A stretch of DNA of 53,612 nucleotides from Cyclobacteriaceae bacterium (GCA_026989535.1 JALSJD010000186.1:1-53612); one strand, 5' to 3'; counted from the first letter of the stretch, positions 25,799 to 34,690 are shown. Numbers and translations: made by a program. Notes: a model not told the origin generated them from the sequence alone.

Positions 25799-27718
25799 AT
25801 GAAATATTTTTTAACAAACTTATTAATTCTTTTTCCTTTGCTTTTAAGTGCTCAGGCAACCCAGCCTACAATTAAAATTAACGGTAAAGTAATAAACCAA
25901 AAAACCTTAGAGCCCATACCCTATGCGCATATTGTTATTAATAATACCAGCGTTGGCACAATAACCAATGAGTTTGGCGATTTTAAATTAGCACTGCCAA
26001 ATAAATATGCCAATGGCACATTAAAAATTTCGTCTATTGGCTTTGAGAGTGCTTTTATTCGCTTATCATCTACCAAAAACCTTAATGAGCTCACTATAAA
26101 ATTAAAAAAATCTACTAAATTTCTTGAAAGTGTGGTAATTACGCCTGTGGATGAGGCAAGACAGTTAGTTAAGCAAGCAATAGAAAGAATTACTGATAAT
26201 TATCCCTTAGAGCCTCGTTCCTCCGAAGGCTTTTTTCGGTCGGTTGTAAAATTAAATAATAACCCATACTATATTACCGAAGCTAGTTTATCTATAAATA
26301 AAAAATCTTATGCAACCAAACATGCTAGAGGCGATGTTTCAGTGAATAAAGGAAGATTTATTAGAAATGACAGCTTGATAAATAAATTTCAAACCTTGCT
26401 TATGGCTGGGCCACATATACCACACCGTTTTGATTTTGTAATGAACAGGGCTGGGCCATTAGGTAATACAAAAAAATTCGAATTTTCAATTTTAGATACA
26501 GTAAGTTTTGAAAACGACCGCTTGGTTAAAGTTCACTTTTCTGCGATAAAGAAAAATATTGAAGGAAATTTATTTATATCGTTAAAAAACAAAGCTTTTG
26601 TTAAGGGTGAATACTTTTATAAAATTCCTGATTTTGAAGGTGATATGTTAAAAAACCTTAATAGTAGAAAACGAACTTATCTCAATTACAAGGCAAATTA
26701 TAAGATAGGCAATAATGGATGGGAGTTATTTCTTGTGAATTATAATACTTCATTTGCTTATAATGGGGATACCTTAACGGTAAAAGACACTTATGTTACA
26801 ACCCGTATTTTAGATGAATATCGAAAAATTTCGTATGATTCCAACCTGCAATTTTCAGATTTTTTTCTTCATAACACAGGGAAATACGATTCTGCATTTT
26901 GGAATAATTATAATATTGTTCTCCCAAGTAAAGAAACAGAAATGCTCTTTGCCAAATACAATCTGGAGGCCACATTAACTGGAAATGCTAATCAGGAAAA
27001 AGCTGTAAACAAAATGCTGAGATTACTTGAAATAATGAGCAAATTCAAATTTACAATGGGTGTTTTTGCCCAGCCGGCAACCATTGATAATGTACTTATT
27101 AACTATACCAATGGTACTTCAATAATTACAGAAACCGTACCCAGTACAACTTTTTTTTATTACGGGTTAAGCTTTACGTATGAGTATTATTTTTCACCCT
27201 CATTTTTTATTGGTTTGGATACCAAAGGAACTTTAACAGGTAATACCTATTCTTCCATCTCTTTTAAAACTGGGTATAATAAAGAATTTACAGCTTTTGG
27301 CAGACCTGCAACTGCTAACTTTTCGGTTAATGTAGGCAATTACCGCTATGGGTACGTTGTTGGTAGGTATAATGTAGCCAATGAATTAGAGATAAATAAC
27401 AAAAAGTTCGATAGTGGAGAGGTGCAAATGTCGTTTGAATCCCGTAGATGGGCAGTAGAACCCACTGTTAGGCTATCGCTGGAAATGAACCACCGCCTAA
27501 GCCTGTTTGCAGAAGGAGGTTGGAATATGCCTTTTTCTACCACAGATGGGCTGTATTTTAAAGAAAGAGGACAACCTTTTTGGAAAACAAAGCAAACTTT
27601 TGTGGGAATTCCTCATCAGGAAATTAGCATATCCGATGGCATTAATGAGTTAACTGAAATTCCTTTGCAAACCAACTTAATGTTAAATATTGGGGTGTTA
27701 ATTCATTTTAAGTATTAA
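25799..27718 (+). CDS. CarboxypepD_reg / DUF5686 outer-membrane protein
   Basis: I use the ATG at 25799 (MKYFLTNLLILFPLLLSAQ), a signal peptide; the 11 codons before it are open but lack a start context. The N-terminal CarboxypepD_reg-like domain (about 25-105; NGKVINQKTLEPIPYAHIVI, GTITNEFGDFKL) is followed by the DUF5686-type region (about 140-640): SVVITPVDEARQLVKQAIER, and a C-terminal series of amphipathic strands ending NIGVLIHFKY, typical of an outer-membrane barrel terminus. In Bacteroidota these proteins are paired with no defined substrate. It is monocistronic, with the paired direct repeats on both sides. Confidence 0.8.
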   Translation: MKYFLTNLLILFPLLLSAQATQPTIKINGKVINQKTLEPIPYAHIVINNTSVGTITNEFGDFKLALPNKYANGTLKISSIGFESAFIRLSSTKNLNELTIKLKKSTKFLESVVITPVDEARQLVKQAIERITDNYPLEPRSSEGFFRSVVKLNNNPYYITEASLSINKKSYATKHARGDVSVNKGRFIRNDSLINKFQTLLMAGPHIPHRFDFVMNRAGPLGNTKKFEFSILDTVSFENDRLVKVHFSAIKKNIEGNLFISLKNKAFVKGEYFYKIPDFEGDMLKNLNSRKRTYLNYKANYKIGNNGWELFLVNYNTSFAYNGDTLTVKDTYVTTRILDEYRKISYDSNLQFSDFFLHNTGKYDSAFWNNYNIVLPSKETEMLFAKYNLEATLTGNANQEKAVNKMLRLLEIMSKFKFTMGVFAQPATIDNVLINYTNGTSIITETVPSTTFFYYGLSFTYEYYFSPSFFIGLDTKGTLTGNTYSSISFKTGYNKEFTAFGRPATANFSVNVGNYRYGYVVGRYNVANELEINNKKFDSGEVQMSFESRRWAVEPTVRLSLEMNHRLSLFAEGGWNMPFSTTDGLYFKERGQPFWKTKQTFVGIPHQEISISDGINELTEIPLQTNLMLNIGVLIHFKY

Positions 27719-27733
27719 ATAATTGGTTTTTCT

Positions 27734-27765
27734 ACTCCTTGGCTCGTGTCCTCACGTGCCAATTT
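27734..27765 (+). repeat. Direct repeat flanking the DUF5686 gene (right copy)
   Basis: This matches 25662-25693 at 30 of 32 positions (ACTCCTTGGCTCGTGTCCTC...). It is followed by a 9-bp-stem hairpin at 27835-27862 (CTCAGAGTC/GACTCTGAG) that belongs to another dispersed palindrome type. The two repeats could mark the gene as a transferred or duplicated segment. Confidence 0.5.
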
Positions 27766-27951
27766 TTATTACCCAAAAATAATATCAATTTCCACAATTA
27801 CGTTATTACTTCGCAGGCAGAAACTCCTACCCCACTCAGAGTCTCTCGCAGAGGACTCTGAGCAAGAAGAAACGTTGGTGAAAACGCCAAAAGTATTTAC
27901 AGGAAAATTAAAAAACATAATAACTGCTATATTTGTATTAAATAATTCAGT

Positions 27952-28188
27952 ATGCAATTAACTTATAAAATATTGATGAATAAGGAGCCAGAAGGACAAT
28001 ATACTGTAACTGTTCCTGCGCTTCCTGGATGTATCACCTATGGCAATAATGTTGACCATGCCATTGAAATGGCTCAAGAAGCCATTGAAATCTATATAGA
28101 AGAGCTCCAATCTCGAGGAGAAGATATTCCTGATGACAGTTCAACTTTAGAGCATCGCTTAATCTTACAGCATGAACCTATCTGCTAA
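27952..28188 (+). CDS. hicB: HicB-family antitoxin
   Basis: The 78-residue protein has the HicB fold: a partial RNase-H-like domain with YTVTVPALPGCITYG and a helix rich in Glu (EMAQEAIEIYIEELQSRGED) and PDD, as in HicB antitoxins that bind HicA. Its end overlaps the ATG of the hicA gene at 28172 by 17 bp, the usual coupling. hicA is broken, so this antitoxin has no intact local partner; it may be a solitary regulator or a recently orphaned gene. Confidence 0.85.
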   Translation: MQLTYKILMNKEPEGQYTVTVPALPGCITYGNNVDHAIEMAQEAIEIYIEELQSRGEDIPDDSSTLEHRLILQHEPIC

Positions 28189-28597
28189 AAATCTGATAAA
28201 GGTTTTAGAAAAGAATGGGTTTGTTTTTAAAAGATTTAAAGCCTGATTAATTCATGAATCTTCGTTATGAGCATTTCAAGTATCTGATAGTCAAGTGCTC
28301 GCACAGGATTTTGGAACAAGCTTGTCCCGATTTTTTTTTCGGGAGAGGCGTCCGGCTGGCGGACGTTGAGTACCAAAATTCGAGCAAAGCCTGTACCGCA
28401 CTTTAGTCGGTATGCTTGAATGGTAGGTAATTGGAATGCGTAATAAATTATTCAGGAAAGGAAGCCATCATATTTACTATAATTCTACCGCAAATAAAAC
28501 CATTGTAGTTCCTTTCCATGGCAGTAAAGATTTACCCAAAGGCACTTTTTTTGCAATTATTAAGCAAGCTGGCATAGGTAAAGAGCATCTCTATTAA
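28172..28597 (+). pseudogene. hicA: HicA-family toxin gene split by a mobile palindromic element
   Basis: The gene begins MNLSAKNLIKVLEKNGFVFK then RFKA-stop at 28246. The remainder, GSHHIYYNSTANKTIVVPFH then GSKDLPKGTFFAIIKQAGIG and KEHLY, lies at 28461-28597 and ends in TAA. Removing bases 28242-28460 (element plus one AAAG) restores one frame of 69 codons reading FKRFKGSHHIYYN across the junction, the HicA mRNA-interferase core with its catalytic His (GSHH). Without removal, the toxin is truncated to 24 residues and inactive. The C-terminal portion is well preserved, so the insertion appears recent. Confidence 0.85.
28242..28456. mobile_element. 215-bp palindrome-ended element with AAAG target duplication
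   Basis: The ends are CCTGATTAATTCATGAA and, inverted, TAATAAATTATTCAGG; outer 12 bp agree apart from one or two bases. It is flanked by AAAG on both sides (28238-28241 and 28457-28460), a 4-bp duplication that explains the hicA break exactly. The interior contains short hairpins (GTCCCGATTTTTTTTTCGGGA) and no gene. The tip CCTGAnTAATTCAT is shared with the palindromes at 8189-8214 and 48218-48242. Mobilisation must come from a transposase elsewhere. Confidence 0.8.
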
Positions 28598-28684
28598 TTG
28601 CTTGTGTCCTTTGCGAAACCTTAGCACCCTTTACGGTTAATCCCTTCTTATGCCATATTGGCACTTTATTTCTTTGGCAAACAT

Positions 28685-28713
28685 ATTGTATTCAAAGGCA
28701 AACGGTATTTTTG
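28685..28713 (+). promoter_or_regulatory. Probable grpE promoter
   Basis: TATTTTTG at 28706-28713 matches the -7 consensus TAnnTTTG; an ATTG at 28685-28688 gives a 17-bp spacer, slightly short of the usual 19-21. It lies 56 bp before the grpE ATG. No CIRCE or other heat-shock operator is visible. Confidence 0.5.
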
Positions 28714-28768
28714 TGTTTAATTTAGCCTAAACCCGAGCGAATTAAATAAAATTGAAAGTAATTAACCG

Positions 28769-29350
28769 ATGACAAAGAAGAAAAAAGACAATAAATCAAC
28801 TATAGCTGACAAAACATCAGAAAACGTTGCGGAGCAACAAGAGGCTGTTAACCAAACGGAGCAGGAAGTAGCAGAAGAGGTTGAGCAAGAAGTTGAAATA
28901 AGCGAAGTAGATAAGCTAACGGCTGACTTGGCGGAGGCAAAAGACAAATACCTTCGGCTGTATTCCGAATTTGATAATTACAGAAGACGTACAGCTAAAG
29001 AGAAATTAGACTTAATGCTTACAGCAGGAGAAAAAATAATTGCGGAGTTAATTCCTGTGTTAGATGATTTTGAAAGAGCCTTAAAATCAGCTGATTCAAA
29101 AAAAGAGGCCTCTGTAACCGAGGGGCTTAGTTTAATTTCTCAAAAACTGGAGAAAATATTGCAAAGCCAAGGGCTTAAAGTGATGGAAACGCCTGAAGGA
29201 ACCAAATTTGATCCTGAAATACACGAAGCCATTACGCAAATACCTGCGCCCAGCAAAAAACTAAAAGGAAAAATTGTTGACACAATTGAAAAGGGATATT
29301 ATTTAAGTGAAAAGGTAATTCGGTTTGCCAAAGTTGTAACAGGTAGCTAA
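28769..29350 (+). CDS. grpE: Nucleotide exchange factor GrpE
   Basis: This 193-residue co-chaperone exchanges ADP for ATP on DnaK. It has an acidic, coiled-coil N-terminal region (residues 5-60, [20 protein letters not shown]), the central long helix ([20 protein letters not shown]) and a C-terminal beta domain ([38 protein letters not shown]), all typical. It is 4 bp upstream of dnaJ and forms the grpE-dnaJ operon. dnaK itself is not in the window. Confidence 0.94.
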   Translation: MTKKKKDNKSTIADKTSENVAEQQEAVNQTEQEVAEEVEQEVEISEVDKLTADLAEAKDKYLRLYSEFDNYRRRTAKEKLDLMLTAGEKIIAELIPVLDDFERALKSADSKKEASVTEGLSLISQKLEKILQSQGLKVMETPEGTKFDPEIHEAITQIPAPSKKLKGKIVDTIEKGYYLSEKVIRFAKVVTGS

Positions 29351-29354
29351 TAAA

Positions 29355-30485
29355 ATGGCAAAAAGAGATTATTACGAAGTATTAGGTGTTTCAAAATCAG
29401 CCTCAGGGCCTGAACTTAAAAAAGCATATCGAAAAATTGCTTTAAAGTTTCACCCCGATAAAAACCCTGATAATAAAGAAGCCGAAGAGAAGTTTAAAGA
29501 AGCAGCGGAAGCCTACGAGGTTTTAAACAACCCCGAAAAAAGGCAACGCTACGATCAGTTTGGTCATCAAGGCGTAGGCGGTGCAGGCTTTGGTGGAGGG
29601 CAGCATATGAATATGGACGATATCTTCTCAAATTTTGGAGATATTTTTGGAGGGCACAACCCATTCGATAGCTTTTTTGGAGGCGGAGGAGGCGGAGGCG
29701 GAGGTCGCTCACGGGGGCGAAAAGGCTCTAATCTCCGTATAAAAATTAAGCTTACTTTAGAAGAAATTGCCAACGGAACCGAAAAGAAAATTAAGGTTAA
29801 ACGCTTAATGTCGGCCGATGGAGTTACGTTTAAAACCTGCCATCAATGCCAAGGCCAAGGCCAGGTAAAAAAAGTAATGAATACGATGCTAGGCCAAATG
29901 GTGTCGGCTAGCACTTGCCCAACATGTTCGGGTTCAGGGCAAATAATTGATCAACGACCTCCGGGTGTTGATAGTTCTGGCTTGCAATCGAAAGAAGAGG
30001 TAATCACCCTTAATATCCCTGCTGGAGTAAGCGATGGCATGCAACTTTCTATGGGAGGCAAAGGCAATGAAGCCCCTGGCGGTGGTACGGCTGGCGACTT
30101 GCTTATTTTAATTGAAGAAAAAGACCACGAATTTTTAAAGCGAGATGGGTATAATGTAGTTTATGACCTCTACATTAATTTTGTTGATGCAGCACTGGGA
30201 ACATCCGTAGAAGTACCCACTATTGATGGCAAGGTAAAAATTAAAATTGAACCTGGAACCCAAGGCGGTAAAATACTACGATTAAGAAATAAAGGCATTA
30301 AAGATATTAACGGTTATGGCCGTGGAGACCAGTTAATTCACGTGAATGTTTGGACGCCTAAAAGCTTAACCAATGCAGAAAAGCAAACACTGGAATCACT
30401 CCGAAATTCCGAAAATTTTATTCCTAAACCAGGAAAAAATGACAAGGGCTTTTTCGATCGGATGAAAGAGTTTTTTAATCAATAA
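29355..30485 (+). CDS. dnaJ: DnaJ co-chaperone lacking zinc-binding motifs 1 and 4
   Basis: The 376-residue protein has a J domain with HPD at 33-35, a Gly-rich linker (about 71-122), and C-terminal substrate domains. The zinc-finger region is reduced: only CHQCQGQG (Cys162, 165) and CPTCSGSG (Cys188, 191) are present, the second and third of the usual four CXXCXGXG motifs. Where motif 1 should be, the sequence reads [13 protein letters not shown]; where motif 4 should be, [14 protein letters not shown]. The retained pair forms zinc centre 2; centre 1 is gone. The gene is the second in the operon and no frameshift is apparent. Confidence 0.93.
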   Translation: MAKRDYYEVLGVSKSASGPELKKAYRKIALKFHPDKNPDNKEAEEKFKEAAEAYEVLNNPEKRQRYDQFGHQGVGGAGFGGGQHMNMDDIFSNFGDIFGGHNPFDSFFGGGGGGGGGRSRGRKGSNLRIKIKLTLEEIANGTEKKIKVKRLMSADGVTFKTCHQCQGQGQVKKVMNTMLGQMVSASTCPTCSGSGQIIDQRPPGVDSSGLQSKEEVITLNIPAGVSDGMQLSMGGKGNEAPGGGTAGDLLILIEEKDHEFLKRDGYNVVYDLYINFVDAALGTSVEVPTIDGKVKIKIEPGTQGGKILRLRNKGIKDINGYGRGDQLIHVNVWTPKSLTNAEKQTLESLRNSENFIPKPGKNDKGFFDRMKEFFNQ

Positions 30486-30492
30486 TTCCTCT

Positions 30493-30525
30493 ATTCATCG
30501 GGTGACTTCGAATCGCCCGATGAAT
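30493..30525 (+). terminator. Hairpin after dnaJ (terminator-like)
   Basis: ATTCATCGGG and CCCGATGAAT form a perfect 10-bp stem starting 8 bp past the dnaJ stop. There is no T-run, so it may be a stabilising 3' hairpin or part of a dispersed palindrome; a related hairpin (ATTCATCGGAT...ATCCGATGAAT) follows near 30604-30634. Confidence 0.45.
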
Positions 30526-30536
30526 GTAATCAAGGG

Positions 30537-30588
30537 GTCGGACGATAGTCAGATCAAAAATAATGGCATCAATCTGACTACCGTCTGA
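30537..30588. repeat. Dispersed inverted repeat (GTCGGACGATAGTCAGAT type)
   Basis: GTCGGACGATAGTCAGATC at 30537-30555 and its imperfect inverse AATCTGACTACCGTCTGAT at 30570-30588 flank a short spacer. One arm recurs as GATCGGACGGTAGTCAGATC at 22614-22633 after guaB, so it is a dispersed family. Confidence 0.5.
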
Positions 30589-30742
30589 TTTAGCCTGAAT
30601 AATTCATCGGATGGAGCTGTGTTATCCGATGAATCTTTTCAATGAACCCCTCCTTCAAATATTAACCCTCAAAATCGAATAAACATACATTAAGTAGCCT
30701 ATTTTGCCGTATTTCTTTTTTATTCCATAAAATTGAAACCCT

Positions 30743-31657
30743 ATGCAAAATTGCACGTATCTAAGAAGCATGTGGCGATACTATTCTTTCTTGGGATTCG
30801 TGTGTTTGATTGGCACTGCTAACGCTCAAGTTCAAAAACATTTTAAAATTGAGCATAATAATCGTTATCAATCGGTTACGCTTAATTACGGCTCGTCATC
30901 TGGCATTTGTTATATAAGCCCAGGAAAATCCAATGAACCCATTGCCGTATATTCTGATAGAGACATTGATGAGTTTAACCATTCCTTTAATAAATCAACT
31001 TATGGTAGCAACCTCGAAATCAACCTTTCGTTAGAGGATAAAAACAAGCAAACTTTTAGCCAATCTATTTCTAGCAAGGTATTTAGCACATCCAGCTCCG
31101 AAGACAATACGTGGAAAGTTTTTTTAGCAGAAGAAATCCCTTATGATTTAAACTTAGTTTTTGGTGTTGGAGCTGCATTTATTGATTTATCGAGCCTTAA
31201 AGTGAGCCGATTTAATGTGCGCACAGGCAGTGCCGATGTAAATATTGACTACCTAACTAATATGCCTAACCCTGTGGTAATGGATACCTTTAATGTAAAG
31301 GTGGATTTGGGCAATGTGGTTGTACGTAAATTGTATATGTCGCGTGCTAAATTTATTCAAGCTGAGGTTGGGTTTGGTAGCATGCAATTGGATTTAACCG
31401 AAGCCCCTTTTGTTGCTAGCCAAGTGAGGGCAAGCGTAGGTGCTGGCACCTTAGAGATACTCATCCCCAAAAATAACTGCTCTGTGATTATTAAAATCAA
31501 AGATTCTATGCTTTGCGATGTTCACCTCACCAAATCATTTACAGAAATTAGTGATAATGTGTATGTAAATCAGGAGTATGACGAAGATGCACCGAACCAA
31601 TTATCGTTTGATGTAGATGTGTCGATGGGGAATATCATTTTTAAAGAAAAGAGGTAA
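30743..31657 (+). CDS. Secreted toast-rack-like beta protein of unknown function
   Basis: The 304-residue protein has a signal peptide (WRYYSFLGFVCLIGTANAQ; the ATG at 30770 is an alternative start) and a mature part of repeating beta-strand units: INLSLEDKNKQ, FGVGAAFIDLSSLKVSRFNV, RTGSADVNIDY, FNVKVDLGNVVVRKLYMSRA, VGFGSMQLDLTEA, VRASVGAGTLEILIPKNN. This resembles right-handed beta-type adhesin-like folds (DUF4097/toast-rack) found in envelope-stress proteins. The partner and role are unknown. It is monocistronic. Confidence 0.65.
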   Translation: MQNCTYLRSMWRYYSFLGFVCLIGTANAQVQKHFKIEHNNRYQSVTLNYGSSSGICYISPGKSNEPIAVYSDRDIDEFNHSFNKSTYGSNLEINLSLEDKNKQTFSQSISSKVFSTSSSEDNTWKVFLAEEIPYDLNLVFGVGAAFIDLSSLKVSRFNVRTGSADVNIDYLTNMPNPVVMDTFNVKVDLGNVVVRKLYMSRAKFIQAEVGFGSMQLDLTEAPFVASQVRASVGAGTLEILIPKNNCSVIIKIKDSMLCDVHLTKSFTEISDNVYVNQEYDEDAPNQLSFDVDVSMGNIIFKEKR

Positions 31658-32206
31658 TATTTTACCTTTTTTTGCAATCTATCTCTTGAGTATTTCTTAT
31701 TTTTATTCTAATAAACAGGGTTTGCTAAAAAACGCTCAAGTGTAACAACCTGAACCCGACTAATACTACGCATCACAGTTCATTGAAAACTCCATCTATA
31801 AGGCGGTTTTTTGAAGAACTAGTGGATTAATTCGAAGAAAACCAACGCAATAGATGGAGATTTTCAATGAATCCCAAAGGAAAACCCAGTAAAAAGCAAC
31901 CTTTAGGATTTAAAACCCTTAAATTAACCCGTTAGTTTTTCGGTTTTGAAACCCTAAATCTTATTCTTTATTGGGTTTCTGTGAAAGGTGGGATTAATCG
32001 GGTTCAGGTTAATAGATACGTTCCGATTAGTATCGGAATGGCAAATCGAATACATCAGCTAGCCAGCGGACTTCGAGAGGAAGCCAACGAAGTAGATGTT
32101 AGCGTAGCGTGCTTGGGGGGCTAGCAAAATTTTAAAGATGTGCTGATTTTTTTAACCTGATTATATGATAGTTAAGAGTTTTTCAACAGGGACTAAATAA
32201 ACACTC
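31658..32206. other. Intergenic region occupied by repeats
   Basis: No gene is seen in these 549 bases. About half is the 264-bp element at 31747-32010. To its right there is a small hairpin (TTCCGATTAGTATCGGAA, about 32020-32038) and an imperfect inverted pair around CATCAGCTAGCC (from 32053) and GGCTAGC...GTGCTGAT (to about 32149), with AACCTGATTATATGA beyond it at 32154, another copy of the CCTGAT tip. Confidence 0.45.
31747..32010. mobile_element. 264-bp MITE-like element
   Basis: It has 18-bp terminal inverted repeats AACCTGAACCCGACTAAT (31747-31764) and ATTAATCGGGTTCAGGTT (31993-32010), 17 of 18 paired. Inside is a second inverted pair, ATTGAAAACTCCATCTA and TAGATGGAGATTTTCAAT, giving a long hairpin. 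There is no reading frame. No clear target duplication flanks it. Left-end and right-end fragments are found at 38334-38351 and 20921-20983. Confidence 0.6.
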
Positions 32207-33193
32207 ATGGAATACAATCGATTAGGAAAATCAGGCTTGCAAATAAGCCAATTATCATTGGGTTCATGGCTCACATTTGGGTCTCAAATCGATGATTCGG
32301 TAGCCGAAAAAATGATGGTGTACGCTTATAACCAAGGTGTTAATTTTTTTGATAATGCCGAAGTCTATGCCCATGGCAGATCAGAAGTTGTGATGGGGAA
32401 TATTCTTAAAAAACAAAATTGGCCTCGAGATAGCTATATTATTTCAAGCAAAGCCTTTTTTGGAGATCGAATTGATCCCAAACCTACCCAACACGGTTTA
32501 AGCCGTAAACATTTAACAGAAGCCTGCGAAGCTGCTCTTAATCGGTTGCAGCTCGAATACCTCGACCTTTACTTTTGCCACCGCCCCGATAAAGAAGTGC
32601 CTATGGAAGAAGTGGTGTGGACGATGCACAACCTTATTCAGCAAGGTAAAATTTTATATTGGGGCACCTCCGAATGGAGCGCTCAAGAAATTATGGAAGC
32701 CCACCTAGTAGCCAAAGAAAACCACCTGATTGCCCCTGCGGTGGAGCAACCTCAATATAATATGTTTGTGCGAGATAAGATGGAAGTTGAATATGCTCAA
32801 CTATTTAAAAACATAGGTATGGGTACTACTATTTGGTCACCTTTGGCATCAGGGGTGCTTACGGGCAAGTATAATACTAACGATAAAGAATCAACTCGAC
32901 TGACAGTTGAAAAAAACGAATGGCTGAAAGACACGGTTCTCACCGAAGAAAATGTAAATAAAACAGCTGAACTTATTAAACTGGCAGAGGAGTTAGCTAT
33001 TTCAGTAGCTCAACTAGCTATTGCCTGGTGTTTATCAAACCCCAATGTGAGTACCGTAATGTTAGGCGCTTCAAAGCTCTGGCAGCTAGAAGAAACTTTG
33101 GCATCAGACGAAAAAGTGGAGCTAATTACAGAAGAAGTAAGCAATAAAATTGAAACTATTCTTGATAATAAGCCAATTCCACCTATGTTTTAA
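32207..33193 (+). CDS. Aldo/keto reductase (KvbetA-like)
   Basis: The 328-residue protein is a NADPH-dependent oxidoreductase of the aldo/keto reductase superfamily, close to the voltage-gated K+ channel beta-subunit group. The catalytic tetrad is Asp49 and Tyr54 (FFDNAEVYAHGRSE), Lys82 (ISSKAFFG) and His125 (YFCHRPDKEV). The nucleotide-binding end (SNPNVSTVMLGASKLWQLEE) is present. The substrate in Bacteroidota is not known. It stands before lysA on the same strand, 49 bp apart, but lysA has its own promoter. Confidence 0.85.
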   Translation: MEYNRLGKSGLQISQLSLGSWLTFGSQIDDSVAEKMMVYAYNQGVNFFDNAEVYAHGRSEVVMGNILKKQNWPRDSYIISSKAFFGDRIDPKPTQHGLSRKHLTEACEAALNRLQLEYLDLYFCHRPDKEVPMEEVVWTMHNLIQQGKILYWGTSEWSAQEIMEAHLVAKENHLIAPAVEQPQYNMFVRDKMEVEYAQLFKNIGMGTTIWSPLASGVLTGKYNTNDKESTRLTVEKNEWLKDTVLTEENVNKTAELIKLAEELAISVAQLAIAWCLSNPNVSTVMLGASKLWQLEETLASDEKVELITEEVSNKIETILDNKPIPPMF

Positions 33194-33216
33194 TTTTTTG
33201 TTAGTTTAACCCCTCT

Positions 33217-33224
33217 TATCTTTG
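33217..33224 (+). promoter_or_regulatory. Probable lysA -7 box (TATCTTTG)
   Basis: TATCTTTG exactly matches TAnnTTTG and lies 18 bp before the lysA ATG at 33243, which would leave a very short leader. A TTTG at 33197-33200 is the nearest -33 candidate (16-bp spacer). Confidence 0.55.
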
Positions 33225-33242
33225 CCGATTAATTTTATTTCT

Positions 33243-34475
33243 ATGGAGCTTAAAAATAAGAAATTTAGCATGCAAGGCATTGATTTGCTAACCGTTGCCA
33301 CCCAATTTGGTACACCCTTATATGTGTATGATGCTGATTCAATAAAATCGCAGTATACTAAATTAACAAATGCTTTTCCTAAGACTAATATTAAGCTCAA
33401 GTATGCCGCCAAGGCATTAACCAATATCTCCATTTTAAAATACATGCGCAGCATAGGTGCTGGACTAGATGCCGTTTCTATTCAAGAAGTAGAACTAGGC
33501 ATAATGGCTGGTTTTAAGGCAGAAGAAATTATGTACACGCCCAACGGGGTTTCTTTTGAAGAGATTGTGGAAGGCGTTGAAAAAGGTGTAGTGCTTAACA
33601 TCGATAATATTTCAATCTTAGAACAATTTGGGAATAAATACCAAGGAACTGTTCCGGTTTGTGTTCGTATAAACCCTCACTTAATGGCAGGGGGTAATCA
33701 TAAAATTTCTACTGGCCATATCGATTCTAAATTTGGAATATCCATATTGCAAACAAGGCATTTATTACGCGTAATTGATACCTATAAAATAAATGTGGTG
33801 GGCGTACATATGCATACAGGTTCCGATATTTTGGATGCCGCAGTGTTTTTAAATGGAGCTGACCTATTATTTGATGTTGCTAAACAACTTAAAACCATTG
33901 AGTTTATCGATTTTGGCAGTGGGTTTAAAGTGGCTTACCACGAATCGGATGTGCAGGTTGATATGGACGATCTTGGCAAAAAAATTAGCAAGGCCTTTAA
34001 TGCCTTTTGCAAAGAGTATGGCAAAGATTTACAGCTATGGTTTGAGCCAGGTAAGTACTTAGTAAGCGAATCTGGCGTATTATTAGCCACAACAAATGTG
34101 GTTAAAACCACCCCTGCCACGGTGTTTGCAGGGGTAGATTCTGGGCTTAATCACCTTATTCGCCCTATGATGTACGATGCCTACCACGACATAATTAATA
34201 TATCTAATACCGAAGGCACCAAGCGCGTATATACCATTGTGGGCTATATCTGCGAAACAGATACTTTTGGCTGGGATAGGCAACTCCATGAAGTAAATGT
34301 AGGGGATGTTTTAGCCATTAAAAATGCGGGGGCTTATGGCTACTCTATGTCGTCTAATTATAACTCCAGGTTTAGACCAGCTGAGGTATTAATTATAAAT
34401 GGCGAAGCCAAATTGATTCGCAAACGCGAAACGATGGAAGACCTTACCAAAAATCAGGTGGACATAGAAATTTAG
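33243..34475 (+). CDS. lysA: Diaminopimelate decarboxylase
   Basis: LysA decarboxylates meso-diaminopimelate to lysine, the last step of that pathway. I use the ATG at 33243 (MELKNKKFSMQGIDLL; 410 aa) and not the TTG 21 bp upstream, which overlaps the promoter. PLP is bound by Lys57 (KLKYAAKALTN). Other fold-III motifs are VGVHMHTGSDI, DFGSGFKV, WFEPGKYLV, YICETDTFGWDR and YGYSMSSNYNSR. A second lysine-pathway gene is not in the window. Confidence 0.93.
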   Translation: MELKNKKFSMQGIDLLTVATQFGTPLYVYDADSIKSQYTKLTNAFPKTNIKLKYAAKALTNISILKYMRSIGAGLDAVSIQEVELGIMAGFKAEEIMYTPNGVSFEEIVEGVEKGVVLNIDNISILEQFGNKYQGTVPVCVRINPHLMAGGNHKISTGHIDSKFGISILQTRHLLRVIDTYKINVVGVHMHTGSDILDAAVFLNGADLLFDVAKQLKTIEFIDFGSGFKVAYHESDVQVDMDDLGKKISKAFNAFCKEYGKDLQLWFEPGKYLVSESGVLLATTNVVKTTPATVFAGVDSGLNHLIRPMMYDAYHDIINISNTEGTKRVYTIVGYICETDTFGWDRQLHEVNVGDVLAIKNAGAYGYSMSSNYNSRFRPAEVLIINGEAKLIRKRETMEDLTKNQVDIEI

Positions 34476-34565
34476 AACAAAGCTCTTTAGTCATTCAACG
34501 TTACCCTCGAAAAGGTTGAGAGTCTCTTTATTAATAACGGAGCTTGCACAAAACAAAGATTGTCA

Positions 34566-34690
34566 TTCCTGCGAAGGCAGGAACCTGTAAATATCGAAAA
34601 GCTATAAGCATTATGGACTCGATGTTATAATTTTAAACAGTTTTTATATTTTAAACACCCCACAGGGTAGATTCCTACCTTCGCAGGAAT
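34566..34690. repeat. Dispersed palindrome pair (ATTCCTGCGAAGGCAGGAA type)
   Basis: Two hairpins, 34566-34583 (TTCCTGCGAAGGCAGGAA) and 34671-34690 (ATTCCTACCTTCGCAGGAAT), lie in inverted orientation around about 90 bp of AT-rich spacer. A third copy (CATTCCTGCGGAGGCAGGAATG) is at 38489-38510. The family is a short dispersed palindrome; the paired arrangement here resembles a small mobile element. Confidence 0.55.
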
